Shown one piece after another: positions 1-12,039 of a stretch of DNA of 64,000 bases; the first letter of the stretch is position 1, and each line of letters begins with the position of its first letter. This stretch comes from Botryotinia globosa. Its lineage: Eukaryota > Ascomycota > Leotiomycetes > Helotiales > Sclerotiniaceae. The stretch covers positions 2,356,001 through 2,420,000 of the forward strand of contig RCSZ01000002.1 in the NCBI GenBank assembly GCA_014898425.1. The letters are read 5' to 3'. The position numbers and the translations under genes were made by a program. The notes below the pieces were generated by a model that saw only the letters and a list, made by a program, of their open reading frames with translations, did not search any database and had not been told where the DNA came from.

Positions 1-174
1 CTGGCATTGCAGAGGCCGGAGAGTGCGTTTGTGGATTCTCTGAACTGGAATGATTTCCTTGAAGATAATTATCCATCGATAACGACGGCGGGGGTCCTTG
101 GTAGTTTGGAGTTGATGGGCCTGGGGTGTGCTCAGATGAATGTGGCGGAGCGAACCATGATGGAAGAGTTCTAA
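1..174 (+). CDS. C-terminal end of an unknown protein (partial)
   Basis: An open frame runs from the first base to a TAA at 172-174 and encodes 57 residues ending in ERTMMEEF. The start and most of the gene lie outside the window. The tail is acidic to hydrophobic with no recognisable motif. Such tails are common in fungal transcription factors, but nothing here proves that. It converges on the NDT80-like gene, leaving only a short spacer. The frame is clean and in phase to the stop, so a real gene end is likely, but the product cannot be named. Confidence 0.5.
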   Translation: MALQRPESAFVDSLNWNDFLEDNYPSITTAGVLGSLELMGLGCAQMNVAERTMMEEF

Positions 175-195
175 TTTGGCCATGTCAGCTTACAG

Positions 196-241
196 TCAAG
201 GCAGATGTTTCGAAGTTGAAAATGATTTCAAGATCATTCGA
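196..241 (-). other. Possible alternative terminal exon of the NDT80-like gene
   Basis: The coding strand reads CAACA then GTAAGT at 292, and an acceptor ending CTGACTTGAAG lies at 242. Splicing this 51-nt intron keeps the frame and replaces the final Gln with 15 residues ending SKHLP, with a TGA at 196-198. The donor is very strong and a CTGAC branch-like motif sits just before the acceptor. This is inference only. The unspliced stop at 289-291 is equally possible. Confidence 0.35.
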
Positions 242-288
242 CTTCAAGTCAGAATCAGGATTAATAACATGACACTGAGCGAAAGAAC

Positions 289-1527
289 TTACTGTTGTCG
301 CATCAAATGTGGAGAGACAGGAAGATTGCTTGTATCGAAGTTGAATGGCGACCGAGGTAGTTCAAGAGTCTGAGGTTTTGCCAATTTTGGTTTCATTGTA
401 GCACTACCAGACGTACTGCTACTAGTGATCTGCAATTCTGGTGCTTGGCCCCGAGAGGCTGACGACCCGACGAGTGCAATTTCCTTCCTTGCTTGGAAGT
501 TCCTTGGACTTCGACCTCTGACCACAATTGGCGCTGTCGCCGTCTCGCAAACATTAATCTTGGTGTTGTTTCCCAAGGTTCCTACAACATTTAAATGCAA
601 AGTGAAATGCTGTTGGAGCTCTCGTCTCCGGCCATTGTTCGCAGTCGCGATTCTAAATTGAAGTCTTCTGTAGGCTATAGGATAGACAGCGAACTCATTA
701 TTTGTATCCGGAGCTCCATCGTCAAATGGAAGTAGTGGAATAGGCGACGGTTCCTGCTCCTGGCCAGGTGTTACTTCAGGGGAGTTTGGTGGAGGTGTTT
801 TCCATGGGATGACAATTAGTTTGACCGAGTGGCCATCAACTGATTCCGTGGCACTGATCGTTACTTCTAGGGACAGGATTGGAATGCGTTCTCCGCGTTC
901 TGTGATCACTGATAAAGCGCCTCGGGGCGTAGTAACGGACCCGGAAATTTGAAATAAGTTCCTCCGGTAACAGGTCAGCTCTGGCTGGACAATCACTCCC
1001 TCGCCCGTGGGGGTTGTCATTTCCGATAAAAAGAACATTCCGTGAATTTGCGCTGAAAGGTCGAGCTGTTGGATTCTTCCATGTTGGTCTACGATAGTGT
1101 GCTTTGGCTGTCGTCTACTGAAGGAAAGTAGTCTGTGATCTTGACTAATATTAGGTTTTGGATGTTCTGACAAGTCTTCCCGGAAGTCCTGCACTACTTC
1201 GCCATAGGGCGAATCATCTGTAGAATGAAATGGTCGTTTGAGAGAAGGGTAGCTATGATGTGAATTTAGTGGTGGTGGTGAAGCAGTCAACACTCCATTT
1301 CCTTCCCTGTGGGGAGGTCTTGTGTTGATTGAAGAAATATCCATTGATCGGTACCCTCCCTTCTGTCTTGCATGGTATGGCAATGCTAGAGGACCGGAAG
1401 GAAAATTCGACTCGAAGGCCGTTTGATGAGAAGTATGAGGTGGTTGGAGAGCATAGCTTTGCCAAATTGAATGTTCTGACTCTTCTGGCTTTATGGCTGC
1501 CATCGTTGTTGTTTGTGTTATGGACAT
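289..1527 (-). CDS. NDT80/PhoG-like (VIB-1/XprG-type) DNA-binding transcription factor
   Basis: This is an uninterrupted 412-residue frame starting at the ATG at 1527. Residues about 145-350 match the NDT80/PhoG (p53-like, Ig-fold) DNA-binding domain. Visible marks are ELTCYRRNLFQISGSV near 183-198, VKLIVIPWKT near 235-244, YRRLQFRIAT near 286-295 and the signature PIVVRGRSPRNFQARK near 333-348. The N-terminal 140 residues are low-complexity and rich in Pro, Ser and His. In other ascomycetes this family includes regulators of proteases, heterokaryon incompatibility, nutrient response and sexual development; which paralogue this is cannot be told here. A perfect GTAAGT donor overlaps the last codons, so the real C-terminus may lie in another exon. 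The upstream spacer is very long, as is common for developmental regulators. Confidence 0.85.
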   Translation of the reverse strand: MSITQTTTMAAIKPEESEHSIWQSYALQPPHTSHQTAFESNFPSGPLALPYHARQKGGYRSMDISSINTRPPHREGNGVLTASPPPLNSHHSYPSLKRPFHSTDDSPYGEVVQDFREDLSEHPKPNISQDHRLLSFSRRQPKHTIVDQHGRIQQLDLSAQIHGMFFLSEMTTPTGEGVIVQPELTCYRRNLFQISGSVTTPRGALSVITERGERIPILSLEVTISATESVDGHSVKLIVIPWKTPPPNSPEVTPGQEQEPSPIPLLPFDDGAPDTNNEFAVYPIAYRRLQFRIATANNGRRRELQQHFTLHLNVVGTLGNNTKINVCETATAPIVVRGRSPRNFQARKEIALVGSSASRGQAPELQITSSSTSGSATMKPKLAKPQTLELPRSPFNFDTSNLPVSPHLMRQQ

Positions 1528-4500
1528 TGAAGCATCTGAAGAAAGAAAGTTTGATTATTGGTCGATTAATGATTGAAGATTAAGAGTCAAACATTTATCC
1601 ATAAAAGTGATTCTTCATGGAGTGTTTAGCATGATGTATTATGGGATGGAAAGGAAGATGAAGGCCGGAGCACAGGCTTATCCTGGGTTCGGGAGCTAAG
1701 CTCTTATTCGTGAATCTAACCATGGTCTACCAAAGGGGCCAAAGGACGAGATTAAGGTGCGGGATGCAAGCAAGCCTCATGATGGGTCTAACGTCCTTCC
1801 GAAATCTTTGTCAAGTAGGCAGGTGGATAACTGCTTTGGCCTCATTTGTGTTCCGTTCCCCTCTTCGAAAGGGCAATGTATATGAGTACCCCCATGGCAT
1901 ATATTATCTCGAACGAGTAGAAGTGGCTGGCGCGTGATCTGCATTAGTGATAGTATATAAGAATATGGACTAGATTGACCCTATTGGGGAGAGCTGTATG
2001 CTTCCATCTCTCAGTGCCTAAAGTCGGAAATCATGGCGAATTGGAGATCTTCAGAGGGAATATCGAAAAAGACGTTGACGGACAAGGATAAATCTGTAAA
2101 CGATGTATGGTTCAAGGGGGGGACCGTGTACCGCCTCACGGTCATCTCTCAAAAGAGGATGGAATCCGCTGACAGGCATATCCAAATGAGTATAGCTCCC
2201 ATAAGGTGAGATAGCCTTGACCAACAGGTGCCCCTGACCTGTCAATAAATCCGGCCGGCAACCATTCCACAAGCACTTACGATCAAAAAGATATCTCAAG
2301 CCCCCAAGCGCCCCAAGTACCTACATTGTCCGATGTCATTTCGTCTTATGTTTTGGTTTGTTGATGCTTTCCTTTTCTCGCGTTTGTAATCACTTCTTTT
2401 TCTATGTCTAATGAGCTAACGCAGCATTAGGTCTTGTGAAGTCTTATTCAACACCAACCAATATAAATTATTCCCAGGGCCCTAGACAGTATCCATGATG
2501 ATCTTCTGACGAATGATAGCTAGGACTGTCAGCCATGGGCGGAGATGAGGATATGGCCTAAAAAGGCTATAGTTCGGTAAGTGGATTTGAAAATAATCCT
2601 GGGGGTGTACTAAACATTACCAAGGTTTGGCTTCACATCTCTGCAAATGTTTTTTTTTGTGCTTCGCGTGAGATTTCGCTTGTTGCGGCGGCGGATGTGA
2701 ATACGAACCCGGCGATAAAATCTGACAGTGCGAGGTGCATCAAGATTAAAGGATGATAATGTATTACTACATATCCGGAAAATAACATTTTTAGCTTGAG
2801 GATACGATGTTATATGATAATGTGAGTAATCCACGATCTACTTCTCACCTATTGTGAGCTGATATCGAAGACACGATTTGAACTCTTGTCAAATATCTTA
2901 CAAGTTGCCTCTGATCGTCCTGCATTGTCCCGAATATCAACCTTATTATCTGAACATACATACGTCCCTAGTAATGCCCATGGGTTTGAATTAGGTTTGG
3001 TTCTCCCGAGATAAATGTGCGAAAGAACTTGTGGGGCTGCGGAAGATGAAGGGGTTAACATTTTCCTAAGCCCAAGTTCGATAAGCTTCACGAGATATGT
3101 ACTTTTGATCCACCCGCGACAAGGGTGTAGGAACTCACCCAGGATCGTAAATATATGGTGGCATGTTCAAGTACTGTTCAATGCATTTTCAACTTTCGAT
3201 TGAGTTGAAAGCGGGTTCGAGATCGTAGCTCTTCGGTGCATAACCTAGCTGTCGAGTAGGTATCTCCGAAAGTGATAGATACCTAGGCATCTAGATACTA
3301 TTACCGGGAGTGTTACCATGATAGCATGTGCTTCTGTTTGTGGGTGGGTGGTAGCTCGTCAAACTCCATTAATCCTTTCAAGATATCTACCAAGGGCTAA
3401 GAAGACTAGGAGGGTTTTCGGATTTCTTCAAGCTCGCATAAATGTTTGCACTAGTTCCGTCAAATAAACGCTTTTAAATAATGTATGTATTGCAACCATC
3501 TGTAGAAAGCCCTAAACGTTAAAGAAAAGTCTAAAATGAAACACATTGAAATTATAGGCTTTCGATGCTTGTCGTAGTCGTAAGGCCTGTCATAAGTTTG
3601 AACAGACGCTCAAATCAGGAACCGTTCAACAACTAAGACACCTTCAGCTATCATTGATACCGCGAATTTAAGCCTCCGACGACATTCATCGCCTCCGGAA
3701 ATTTACTCTGCCCTAAAGTCTAATGAATGGAACGCTGTTGTAGAAGAGAAACGCTACTTTCACCACGCTCGAGTAGCCTTGCCGACCAGCCTTATCCCAC
3801 GATGCAACGAAGCAAGAAGCTCCCCGGCCCGTGAATTGGACGTTGTAATCCACTAAAAGCTATACATACTGCCAATCCAACATTGCACTGCTTCTACTCC
3901 TTCAAATGCAAATGCAATGCTTCATTGTGATGCCATGGAAGCATTCTGGAACCTGGAGAAAACGTGTGTCTATCTTCTACAATTGGATTCACCAAGTACA
4001 GGAGATCATCACGCGTATGTTCAGGCTGTCCAATACTGTTTTATTCTTTGGCTACTCAATAATTCAGAAATATGCAATTTTATCGTTTATGCCCTGCTTG
4101 ATTCCTTTATCGGGCGCTCCGTCATCCCTTCAATCATCTCATCAAGGGTGGCACGGGGGGATTGCTACCCCAGACCTTAAACAAGAGTAACAGGTACTTC
4201 CAGGTTCTCGTCCAAGGATGGCATCCAATTGATCCGAAGAAACATATCGAAATGTCTCAGCTAAGTAATTCATAACGAAATCAATCCAAGAAATCCTAAA
4301 TGCCGAAAAAACAAAATGCTTGGTCGAGAAACTCCGGGACAGAAGGACCGATATTATGTTTTGGGATGTGATATGGGTTTACCTGCAGATTCAATGCAAT
4401 TCTCGACGGTTTTACATGCAAGAAGAACGAGGAGTCGAGTCAAAGGTGTGACAACGAGGTAGCCAATATGTCAGTTACGAGGAGCGCGTGGAGGCACAAC

Positions 4501-7500
4501 AGATCGAATTACAGTACCGTGGCAGGCCTGGCCTGGTATCGACCTACCCCCAAGCGCGAACTTCTGAGTCGGGAGGCATTCTTGAGATGAAGCAAACTAA
4601 AACTTGATCCATTCAAGGCTTCTAACGAGCGGCAAAGTACATGTTTCCAAGGTTCTTTGGTGAAAAGGGTACTGTACATCGATACCTAAGTACTATGAAT
4701 GCTAATTCAAGCCACAGAATTGAAGATATTCTGCACACAATTCTTCTTTTGGACGACTTCTATGAACCGCCATATGCCGACCACTAATTCGTTTGCTAAT
4801 TTTCATTCTGGACTCGATTGATATTAAACGCTGAAATAAAAAGTCTTGTGATTTGTCCACCACAGTCCAGAATTGCGGATGACTGCATCTAGCAAGCATG
4901 TCTATCACATTTTCTTCACCAGAGAGATAGATACCCACCCACACACATGGAATTTAACCCATATTGCTTTTTGACGACTAGATGAAGGGGCAGCCAACCG
5001 GCGCCCGACATATCCGTTCGGTACAGGCTCAACCGAATTTTCCAAACAATTGGAAAGTTTACGAAGTATGTATAGGTAATTGCGCAAAAACGCAAAAACG
5101 CAAAAAAACAAAAAGACAATGATAGAGACCAACAAAAATGAATGATAGCTAGCAGTGGCGGAAGCAGAATGTCCGTTTCCTATTCGGCATGTTTCAAATC
5201 AATATAGGTTTCTGGGGTTCTCAATCTCTCAATCTCTCAATCCCTCAATCTCTCAATCCCCTCTCATCCCTTCCAAAAACACATCATTTCCTTTCAAATT
5301 TTCCAGATCCCAACCTTAACCTTAGTTTCCAGGCGGCAGTCAAAGCAGCATGCATATCTTATCTAATTCTTCCAAGAAAGCCATCTTCGTTCTTCGTATC
5401 CACTAGATGCAGACTTCTCACGTATTTACGCCGACATCGTTTTTTATCCTTTCGCCCAGCTATATTCACGCGCGCCTTTGAACGCAGACCCCTTTTCGAA
5501 GTCGTAAAGGAAGAATCCTTCAAGCGGGCTTCGAGGTTTTCATCTTGATATCGATCTGCATGCAGTGAACATTTGATTTTTGCAAAGTTGCAACCATCAA
5601 CAGCGAAGCATCAGAGAATGCTGCAGCCTAAATTTCTCTTGACGTCTTCAACGGATCCATTTATCATTGCTCCCGACCAAGTTCAGGCCGTTTCAAGGTT
5701 TCTTTGCAAAGTGCAGCTGGAGCTTAGATACAGATGCTAGGTACTCTTAATCAACCAATCTTCATCCCAACACAGCTCTCCGCACATCTGAATGTATACA
5801 TTTATCAACTTCATATGAAGTTCTCGTTTCCGTGTAACAACCAAAATTCATCAGCCAGCTCATCATCTTTTTCCGACCCATCCCCCATATCTCCCATCCC
5901 CCGCATTTCGCCCCCAACGGTTTCGTGCCAGCTGTACGGCTGTAATGCAGATAACAATACCATGTTCGCTTCGCCGAGCTACAATCGGACTGGACTATTG
6001 AATTTGATTCTCGAAATACAATACTACAACACAGCCTCAGTCGTGACCTTGTATATATCACGACTCTTTTGAGCCACTTTTCAGCTGAATACTGACGCAT
6101 AGTGAGGTGAAGTAACATAAAGAAAGTTTATATTTGGAATTTTGTACATGTATTGTATGATACATGTCGACGTATGAATGCAACCGGATGATGAAGTTGA
6201 AATGGAATACTTCAGAGGCTCTCAGTGCAACCAAGAAACACAATATATAGCTAGTAGTAACGAAGTAGAGAAGATCATCATTAATGAGTATATTTTGAAG
6301 ATAAAATTGGGTCAAGCTAGAGGCCTGGGTGAGGAACCATACTCGCAACATTAACAACCTATGAAGGAAAATTTGGCCAGAATCAAAATCCTGTTTGATC
6401 AAATTATGGTCTGATGTTGTGCATGGCAAATCGGAACACCGTCATAGAAGAGTGAATTATGATCAACAAATGCTCTCTCCCGGTCAATGTGGGTCTCCAC
6501 GGCAAGTGACAAATCTTACTTGACCCCAATCTTGTCGATCGTAGCATGGGGCCATATTCATTTCATACTCTCGCCGGAAACGTGAGACCTGGAAGACTGT
6601 CTTTCTCACCTTGGTAACAGTGACTTTTGAACAGGTTTTTATGCCGCCTTAATCGATGGATTACTGGGGTCTCAATGGCTGAGGAAAAGAGGGTCTTTAT
6701 ATTGACAGGAAATGGGTCCAAAGGCGAGCGAGTGCAGGAACAATACGAAGATCAGCAGCAATCTATCTTCTTCAAGACTTGGGGGTGCTGTGAATCAAGA
6801 TTAACTACGAGGCCATTGCATTGAGGACGAGAGCTGTTTGATGCGGTTGTAGTAGTTGAAATTGACACGGCAGAGCACTTCTTGCAGGTCATTCACTCCC
6901 CATAATGCCACCATAACGATAAATGCTTCGTCCCGCTCCGAACAAGTTGCTATGTGGAGCCTTGGGGAACATAATCCTAACATTAAAGAGGGGGTCCCAC
7001 TGCTATGTCCCAGGCTCTTATCGTGGGAATGCAGTGGCTGTTTCATTATGACTTAGGTCGCTTGGAAGGATGGAATAGCATCTTCAATGCAAGAAGTAGC
7101 AGAGACGATCGCATTCCAACTTTCAGTTCTCTCCATACCTGTTGAACAGATGATGAACGAATGAACTTTTTATCCAAAAACACACGCTGACTGGTTCAAA
7201 TGAAAGTTCTACTTCAAACTGGTCAACTTTCAAGGAAAAAGCACGCGAAACAGACGTAGTATCACTCCGAGACCTTACAATGAAGCCAATCCAGAGAGCA
7301 AAATAAAGATAAATACATGTTCAGGAGACATTAAATATCTACGACCAATCTTCGAACCCTAAATCACTGGAGCAAAAGTGGGAAACGTTCTGCTCCACTC
7401 GGGGCCAGCGGGAATTCTCGCTAGGAACCTGGCAATCTGCATGCCAAAATCTGGTATGATCTGACAGAGACCATCACTGACTATATACCATCGAACGCCT

Positions 7501-8330
7501 AGCATTCAAACGTCACAAACCTCCAAATTAGAATCGTCCAGCATTCTTGCAAAAGTACAACCAGAAACTCTTCAGCAAAAGGCGCAACCGTTGCGGGACG
7601 GCTGCAGACACACTTGACGGATTGAAAGTTCAGATGAAAAGTTACCAAGGTTTGAAGACGTGTAATCAAAGAATTCTTAGCTAGTGAAGTAGTGCTACTT
7701 TGGCAGACGAAACGAATGAGAAATACAACTTCAGATCACAAGAGTCAATGGAACCTTTGCAGATGTACAGGACAGAAATTCCCATGACCCGATCCGGCAA
7801 CAATAAGTATATGTGCGATGCAAAACCAATATTGTTAGCAAAATTTCGGACGGGAGCCATTTGGAATTATGAAGCCATGCATCTAAGAGCTTTTGCTACA
7901 ATCATGTAGACGTTTAACAAAACCCATCGCTTGAGCCGAAGACAGAGATGACAAGAACATCGGACATGTGATCAAAAATTCAACAATCCAAAACAAATTC
8001 AAGAATATCTTAGATCCATGCGTCGTTTTCATACAACAGCTAACATCATGAGCAAATCTTGACAAACAATACCGAGCGCTAGGCACTATAGGCATGATAA
8101 AAAATATTTTGGCACGCAATCCGAAAATCCAGAGTCCCATTCCAGCGGTAAATTGCCCCCATCATCCCACTTTCTGCTCTCAAAGTTTGGCCCCACATCA
8201 AACAGACTGCGAATACCAAGGATGTGATGAAAAGAACGGGGGAAAAGCATTTTTTAGCGCAGAGATACACAATCGAGCCTAAACAGACGCCACATTCGTA
8301 GCATAATCAAAAGTCACCAATGAATATAAA
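1528..8330. other. Gene desert upstream of the NDT80-like gene
   Basis: About 6.8 kb without a recognisable protein gene. Open frames of 60-130 codons occur on both strands, but none has a domain, a credible splice pattern or continuity with a neighbour. Short simple repeats are present: a CGCAAAAA-type run near 5,091-5,117 and TCTCAA-type copies near 5,219-5,260. The left part is expected to hold the promoter and leader of the NDT80-like gene, and the right end the 3' region of the protease gene. No tRNA or rRNA was seen. Confidence 0.5.
5219..5260. repeat. Short TCTCAA/CTCAATC simple repeat
   Basis: Five or so imperfect copies of CTCAATC/TCTCAATC follow each other on the plus strand in an otherwise unstructured spacer. 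Nothing suggests a function. Confidence 0.7.
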
Positions 8331-9901
8331 TCAATAGAAACCCCTACTCCTAAACTTCAACTGGGAGGCCCCAACATCAAAAACAACCACCACATTCTTC
8401 AAAAACACATCTCCAAGCGTATAAAAGTCAAACGGATCTCCATCACTCACGCCCGCCACGCAGTTTCCCGTACCCGTATTATCATCCTGTACCATATCCC
8501 TTGGATCGACAGGAAAAGACACGCCGCCAATAACGACAGCAAAGTACGGCACCTTAGCATTACATGGCACAGAGTAAGCGAATAGATCTGCATTATATAC
8601 GGCAGGTGGCTTGTATAGTGCTGCGAGAGCGGAGGAGATGGAGTTGGGAAGGAAAATGAGGGTAGTGCCTGAGTCAATGAAGAGTTGGACTTGAGAACTG
8701 CTGCTGGGCATAGACAATGGGGACCAGTGTTTGGGGTTCCATTTTTGACGTTGGCTACCAGGGTAGACGAAATTGTCCGGTGTGATTGTATAAACTTCTA
8801 AGAAGAGGTTAGTACAGTGCCAACAGATGATTTTAGCTCATGGGAGTAGACGAACGATGCTGTGGCCACGGAAGAGCTCCTTGTATGTAACCTTCTTCTA
8901 TGGCGACAATCTGAATTGGTGCCACAGCCCAAGCTCCATAGGAGACGATAGGAGGCAAGCCGCCTAAGGCTAAATATCCATTGCCTTGGCCAATGCGATC
9001 TGAGGGCCTGCTCAATGCGAGACTGAAAATTGGGGGTATGAGGTGCTTTTTGTACATGGTCGTGAATATAGGGTCATAGGGAACTATACGCCATTAGTCC
9101 CGCGAAAATGAGAGCAATAATTTCACTTACGTTGAGTTTCCGCATTGTCATTTTCAAAAGTGGTGCCATTGAACGCCGCGGTGCTGCATTAATATCAGGA
9201 AAGCGCAACTCTAAGAGGAGAAGCGACTAACATGGATGGATATGCAAGACCTAACAAGCCACTTGTAGTTCCATCACCAAGCCATGCAGCTGTATCAACA
9301 GTCGCAATCTGAGTATTGACACTGCTGAGTGAGCAGTTGAATTACGAAGATGGTCAGAAAACTCACGAAATGCCACCCAACGTTACATCCACGAAACCAA
9401 ACTTCCCCTTCAAATTCTCCCCACTTGCATATGTAGTATTGAAATGTTGGTTTGGGATAGGTTTAAAACCTGAGCTGGGGGCATACCCTGGTCCAAACAA
9501 GCACGCACTTTGTGAAGTTGGTGCTCCGGTATCATAATCTAAACATGTAAAGTTAGGTTTAACGATCCATGTATCGCTACTGCCTGTGTCGATGACGACA
9601 GGATATGCCTGTCCTTCCACTTCTAATATGGTGTACCAATCGTGTCCCTATTGGCATCAGACATGAGATATCTTCGGGCATGGAATCCTCTCACCTTCTG
9701 AAGTGGATTGGCCGGAGCTATACCCGAAAGGCCACCCTTCCGACGATTGATATTAGCAGTCAATGTGAAGAAGGTATTGACATTTCTAGGGTTTGAAGGG
9801 CCTTGAAAAGCAGCTGGCCTGTAGCCTTGTCCTGCGACATTTGGCCGAGAGGTGACAGATCCCAGAAATTGAATAAGCACGAAAATGAATCGAGTATACA
9901 T
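8331..9901 (-). CDS. Secreted pepsin-family (A1) aspartic protease
   Basis: The six-exon model is 9901-9695, 9647-9367, 9321-9232, 9183-9131, 9083-8856 and 8797-8331, giving 441 residues. Residues 1-18 (MYTRFIFVLIQFLGSVTS) look like a signal peptide, so the enzyme should enter the secretory pathway. Both catalytic motifs are intact: VVIDTGSSDTW (Asp about 89) and LFIDSGTTLIFLP (Asp about 328). The segment GLLGLAYPSI between them is typical of the family. The enzyme cleaves proteins at acidic pH. Intron 2 ends in a tandem CAGCAG acceptor, so either of two forms differing by one residue can be made. The donor at 8855 (GTTCGT) is the weakest junction; GTTACA just upstream is an alternative in the same phase. 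No GPI signal is visible at the C-terminus. Confidence 0.9.
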
Positions 9902-10525
9902 TCGAAGTAGTTTGGAAGTTCAGCTAAAAAAAATCGAAGAGAGAAGAGAGTTGAGTCCGATAAAAAGCGTCTTGAAAAGTGAACTATTGGCAACAAACTT
10001 TTTGAACAGTAATTGGACTAAAATATGAGAAACTAAATCCATTACCAAACAATCGAATAAAACGCCTTTGTCCTTCAAAGCGAATCGGATTCAAGGGGTC
10101 ATTGGAAGAATGTTCATGGCAGTTTCAAAGTGAAATTGCATACGAGTCTGCCAAGTCTGGAACAACAGGAAAACACTAGATCTTGCATGCCAACATGTTC
10201 CCTTTTAAATGATGGCAACCACTTGACGCCAGTCTTATAATTCTTCATTGCCTAAGCTGAGAAGTGCCGTAAAAATATGCGCAGTTGGAATATGTGTGGA
10301 GCTGCTGTCTTAGAATATGCTTTTGCTAGCCTTCTGGAAGCTTTGAAAGGGTTGAATTGGGGAATTCGGCTAATGCAAAAGGGGCGCTCAATAGAACATT
10401 ATTCCATAGAACTTCTAGATTGCTTCTGGAATGTCTCGGCTTTGGACCGCCGATACAATCTTGTGACCCGCCAAGCACTGCCTTCCACGCATGATGATCA
10501 TGATACTATCGGTATTCCTGGATAT
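9902..10525. other. Spacer between protease promoter and methyltransferase 3' end
   Basis: Contains the protease upstream region. A frame at 10277-10531 has no recognisable feature and is probably chance. Nothing else is seen. Confidence 0.4.
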
Positions 10526-11648
10526 TTATAATTTAAAATGTTGATTGGAGAGCAAGACGACAGCTCTAACCATCCCAGTGCCTTTGACTACGATTTTATG
10601 ATTGTCAAGGAACAGAAATTCTGCACTTTGGTTTCCAGAATCGTGTTGATCTGGCCAGTCCCTCCATATTTCAATTCTATCTGAAAGACCAATTGCCATT
10701 TGGGCTACTCTCCTTGCCTGTGCCTCGTCGCCTATTTCCATTGCAAGAATTTTTGACTTCAGAAGGGAATGAAATCGCAACAATCGATGATAAAAGATAT
10801 CCTCCACTTCGAAGAGAGAACTATTCCCAGAATCACTATTGAATTGTATGATTTCTGGTCTCGATGCATCAGGAACCAGTGCAAGTTTTGGTTCCCAATT
10901 TCTAACTGATCGTGTCGTTTCTTTATTAAATCCATCCTCTGATATATATGGGGGATTAGACACAATTACATCGCAGATGCCTTGAGATATATCTAGGATT
11001 CTTTCCTCGCCTTCGAGAACATCAGCAAATTCAAAACGAACACTTTGCTGTGCAGATCTGTTCAGAGCATTAAAACGGACGTTTTGATTTGATAAATCAA
11101 GCGCTTTTTTGGAGATGTCTAGACCGATGATCTCGAGTCTAGGATATACTTTATTTAAAAGGTAGTATAAAAGAAGAGAGATGCAACCAGTCCCGGAACA
11201 AAAATCAATGATCTTCAGTGGATTCTGCTGATTTTCCAATGTTATGTGGGATGAACGCTTTGCTTTGATGAGAAGTTCTGCAAGATGTGTTGTGTATGCC
11301 TCTGTTTCTGGCCTTTGATTGTTAGATATGAGTCTGAGAGAAGGTATTTTGTCAGTATTACCTAGGTATAAGAACTCCAGGCTGGCATTTAATTTCCAAT
11401 TCCCCAAAAGGCTGAGTGCCAAGTATATATTGCAGTGGTTCCCCTGTGGCACGTCTTTGGCAGAGTTCTAGTAAAGTCCACCATTTTTGATTGGGCATAC
11501 GATGGCTCATGGTTTTATTCACATACTCACGTAGCCATCGTAATTCGTTAATTGCAGATGAAAGACTGCGTGTTTCTCGGAGGACTAATGGTAATAAAGG
11601 CGAGATTTTATAAGCTCTGCGCAGGAGAGTATGAGAGAGCCGAGGCAT
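10526..11648 (-). CDS. MTQ1: HemK/PrmC-type N5-glutamine methyltransferase, probably mitochondrial (Mtq1-like)
   Basis: Two exons, 11648-11362 and 11312-10526, give 357 residues. The junction reads through [13 protein letters not shown], a conserved PrmC segment. The SAM-binding motif is [14 protein letters not shown], and the catalytic NPPY motif appears as [14 protein letters not shown]. These enzymes methylate the Gln of the GGQ motif in class I peptide release factors. The N-terminus is rich in Arg, Leu and Ser without acidic residues for about 25 positions, as in a mitochondrial presequence, which favours the Mtq1 branch acting on the mitochondrial release factor over the cytosolic Mtq2. 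It is transcribed away from the flavoenzyme gene at 12,040. Confidence 0.88.
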
Positions 11649-12039
11649 GAGTCCATGAAGTGAGAACTTTAACTGAACAGGAATACGATGTAAGAAGAAC
11701 GACGCGACTCATTCATACAATCTCCATGAGTTACTGAAACTCTCGGGGAGAGCAGAGCCACATTCAAGCCACAAAATCTGTGCAAAGTCACGTGATTATC
11801 ATTTGTCATTCGCCATAATAACTATTTTAGAACTACCTACCATAACGACATCTGAGATTCTGAGCCCGGAATGGAATGTTGACAATGAGATCATAGATGT
11901 TAAGTAACAACTGTGTAATGGGCTGTGACATTCAAGTTAAGTATCATGGTTTCGTCTTGATCAAGACTTCCTTGATCCAATTTCATGTTTCTTTTCATTG
12001 CTGCCTGCAATTGCTTCTCATATATTTCCTATCATCATC
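11649..12039. promoter_or_regulatory. Divergent spacer between methyltransferase and flavoenzyme genes
   Basis: 391 bp separate two divergent start codons, so both promoters must lie here. The right part has a pyrimidine-rich stretch and CATCATCATC just before the flavoenzyme ATG. No defined operator is recognised. Confidence 0.5.

Noticed and set aside
3208..3245. GGTTCGAGATC resembling a tRNA T-loop
   Set aside because: No matching acceptor, D or anticodon stems could be folded around it.
3906..4190. Plus-strand frames of 87-94 codons in the desert
   Set aside because: Two overlapping frames, neither with motifs, good codon use or splice continuity.
5189..5548. 119-codon frame starting in the TCTCAA repeat
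   Set aside because: Its N-terminus is translated simple repeat and the rest is not recognisable.
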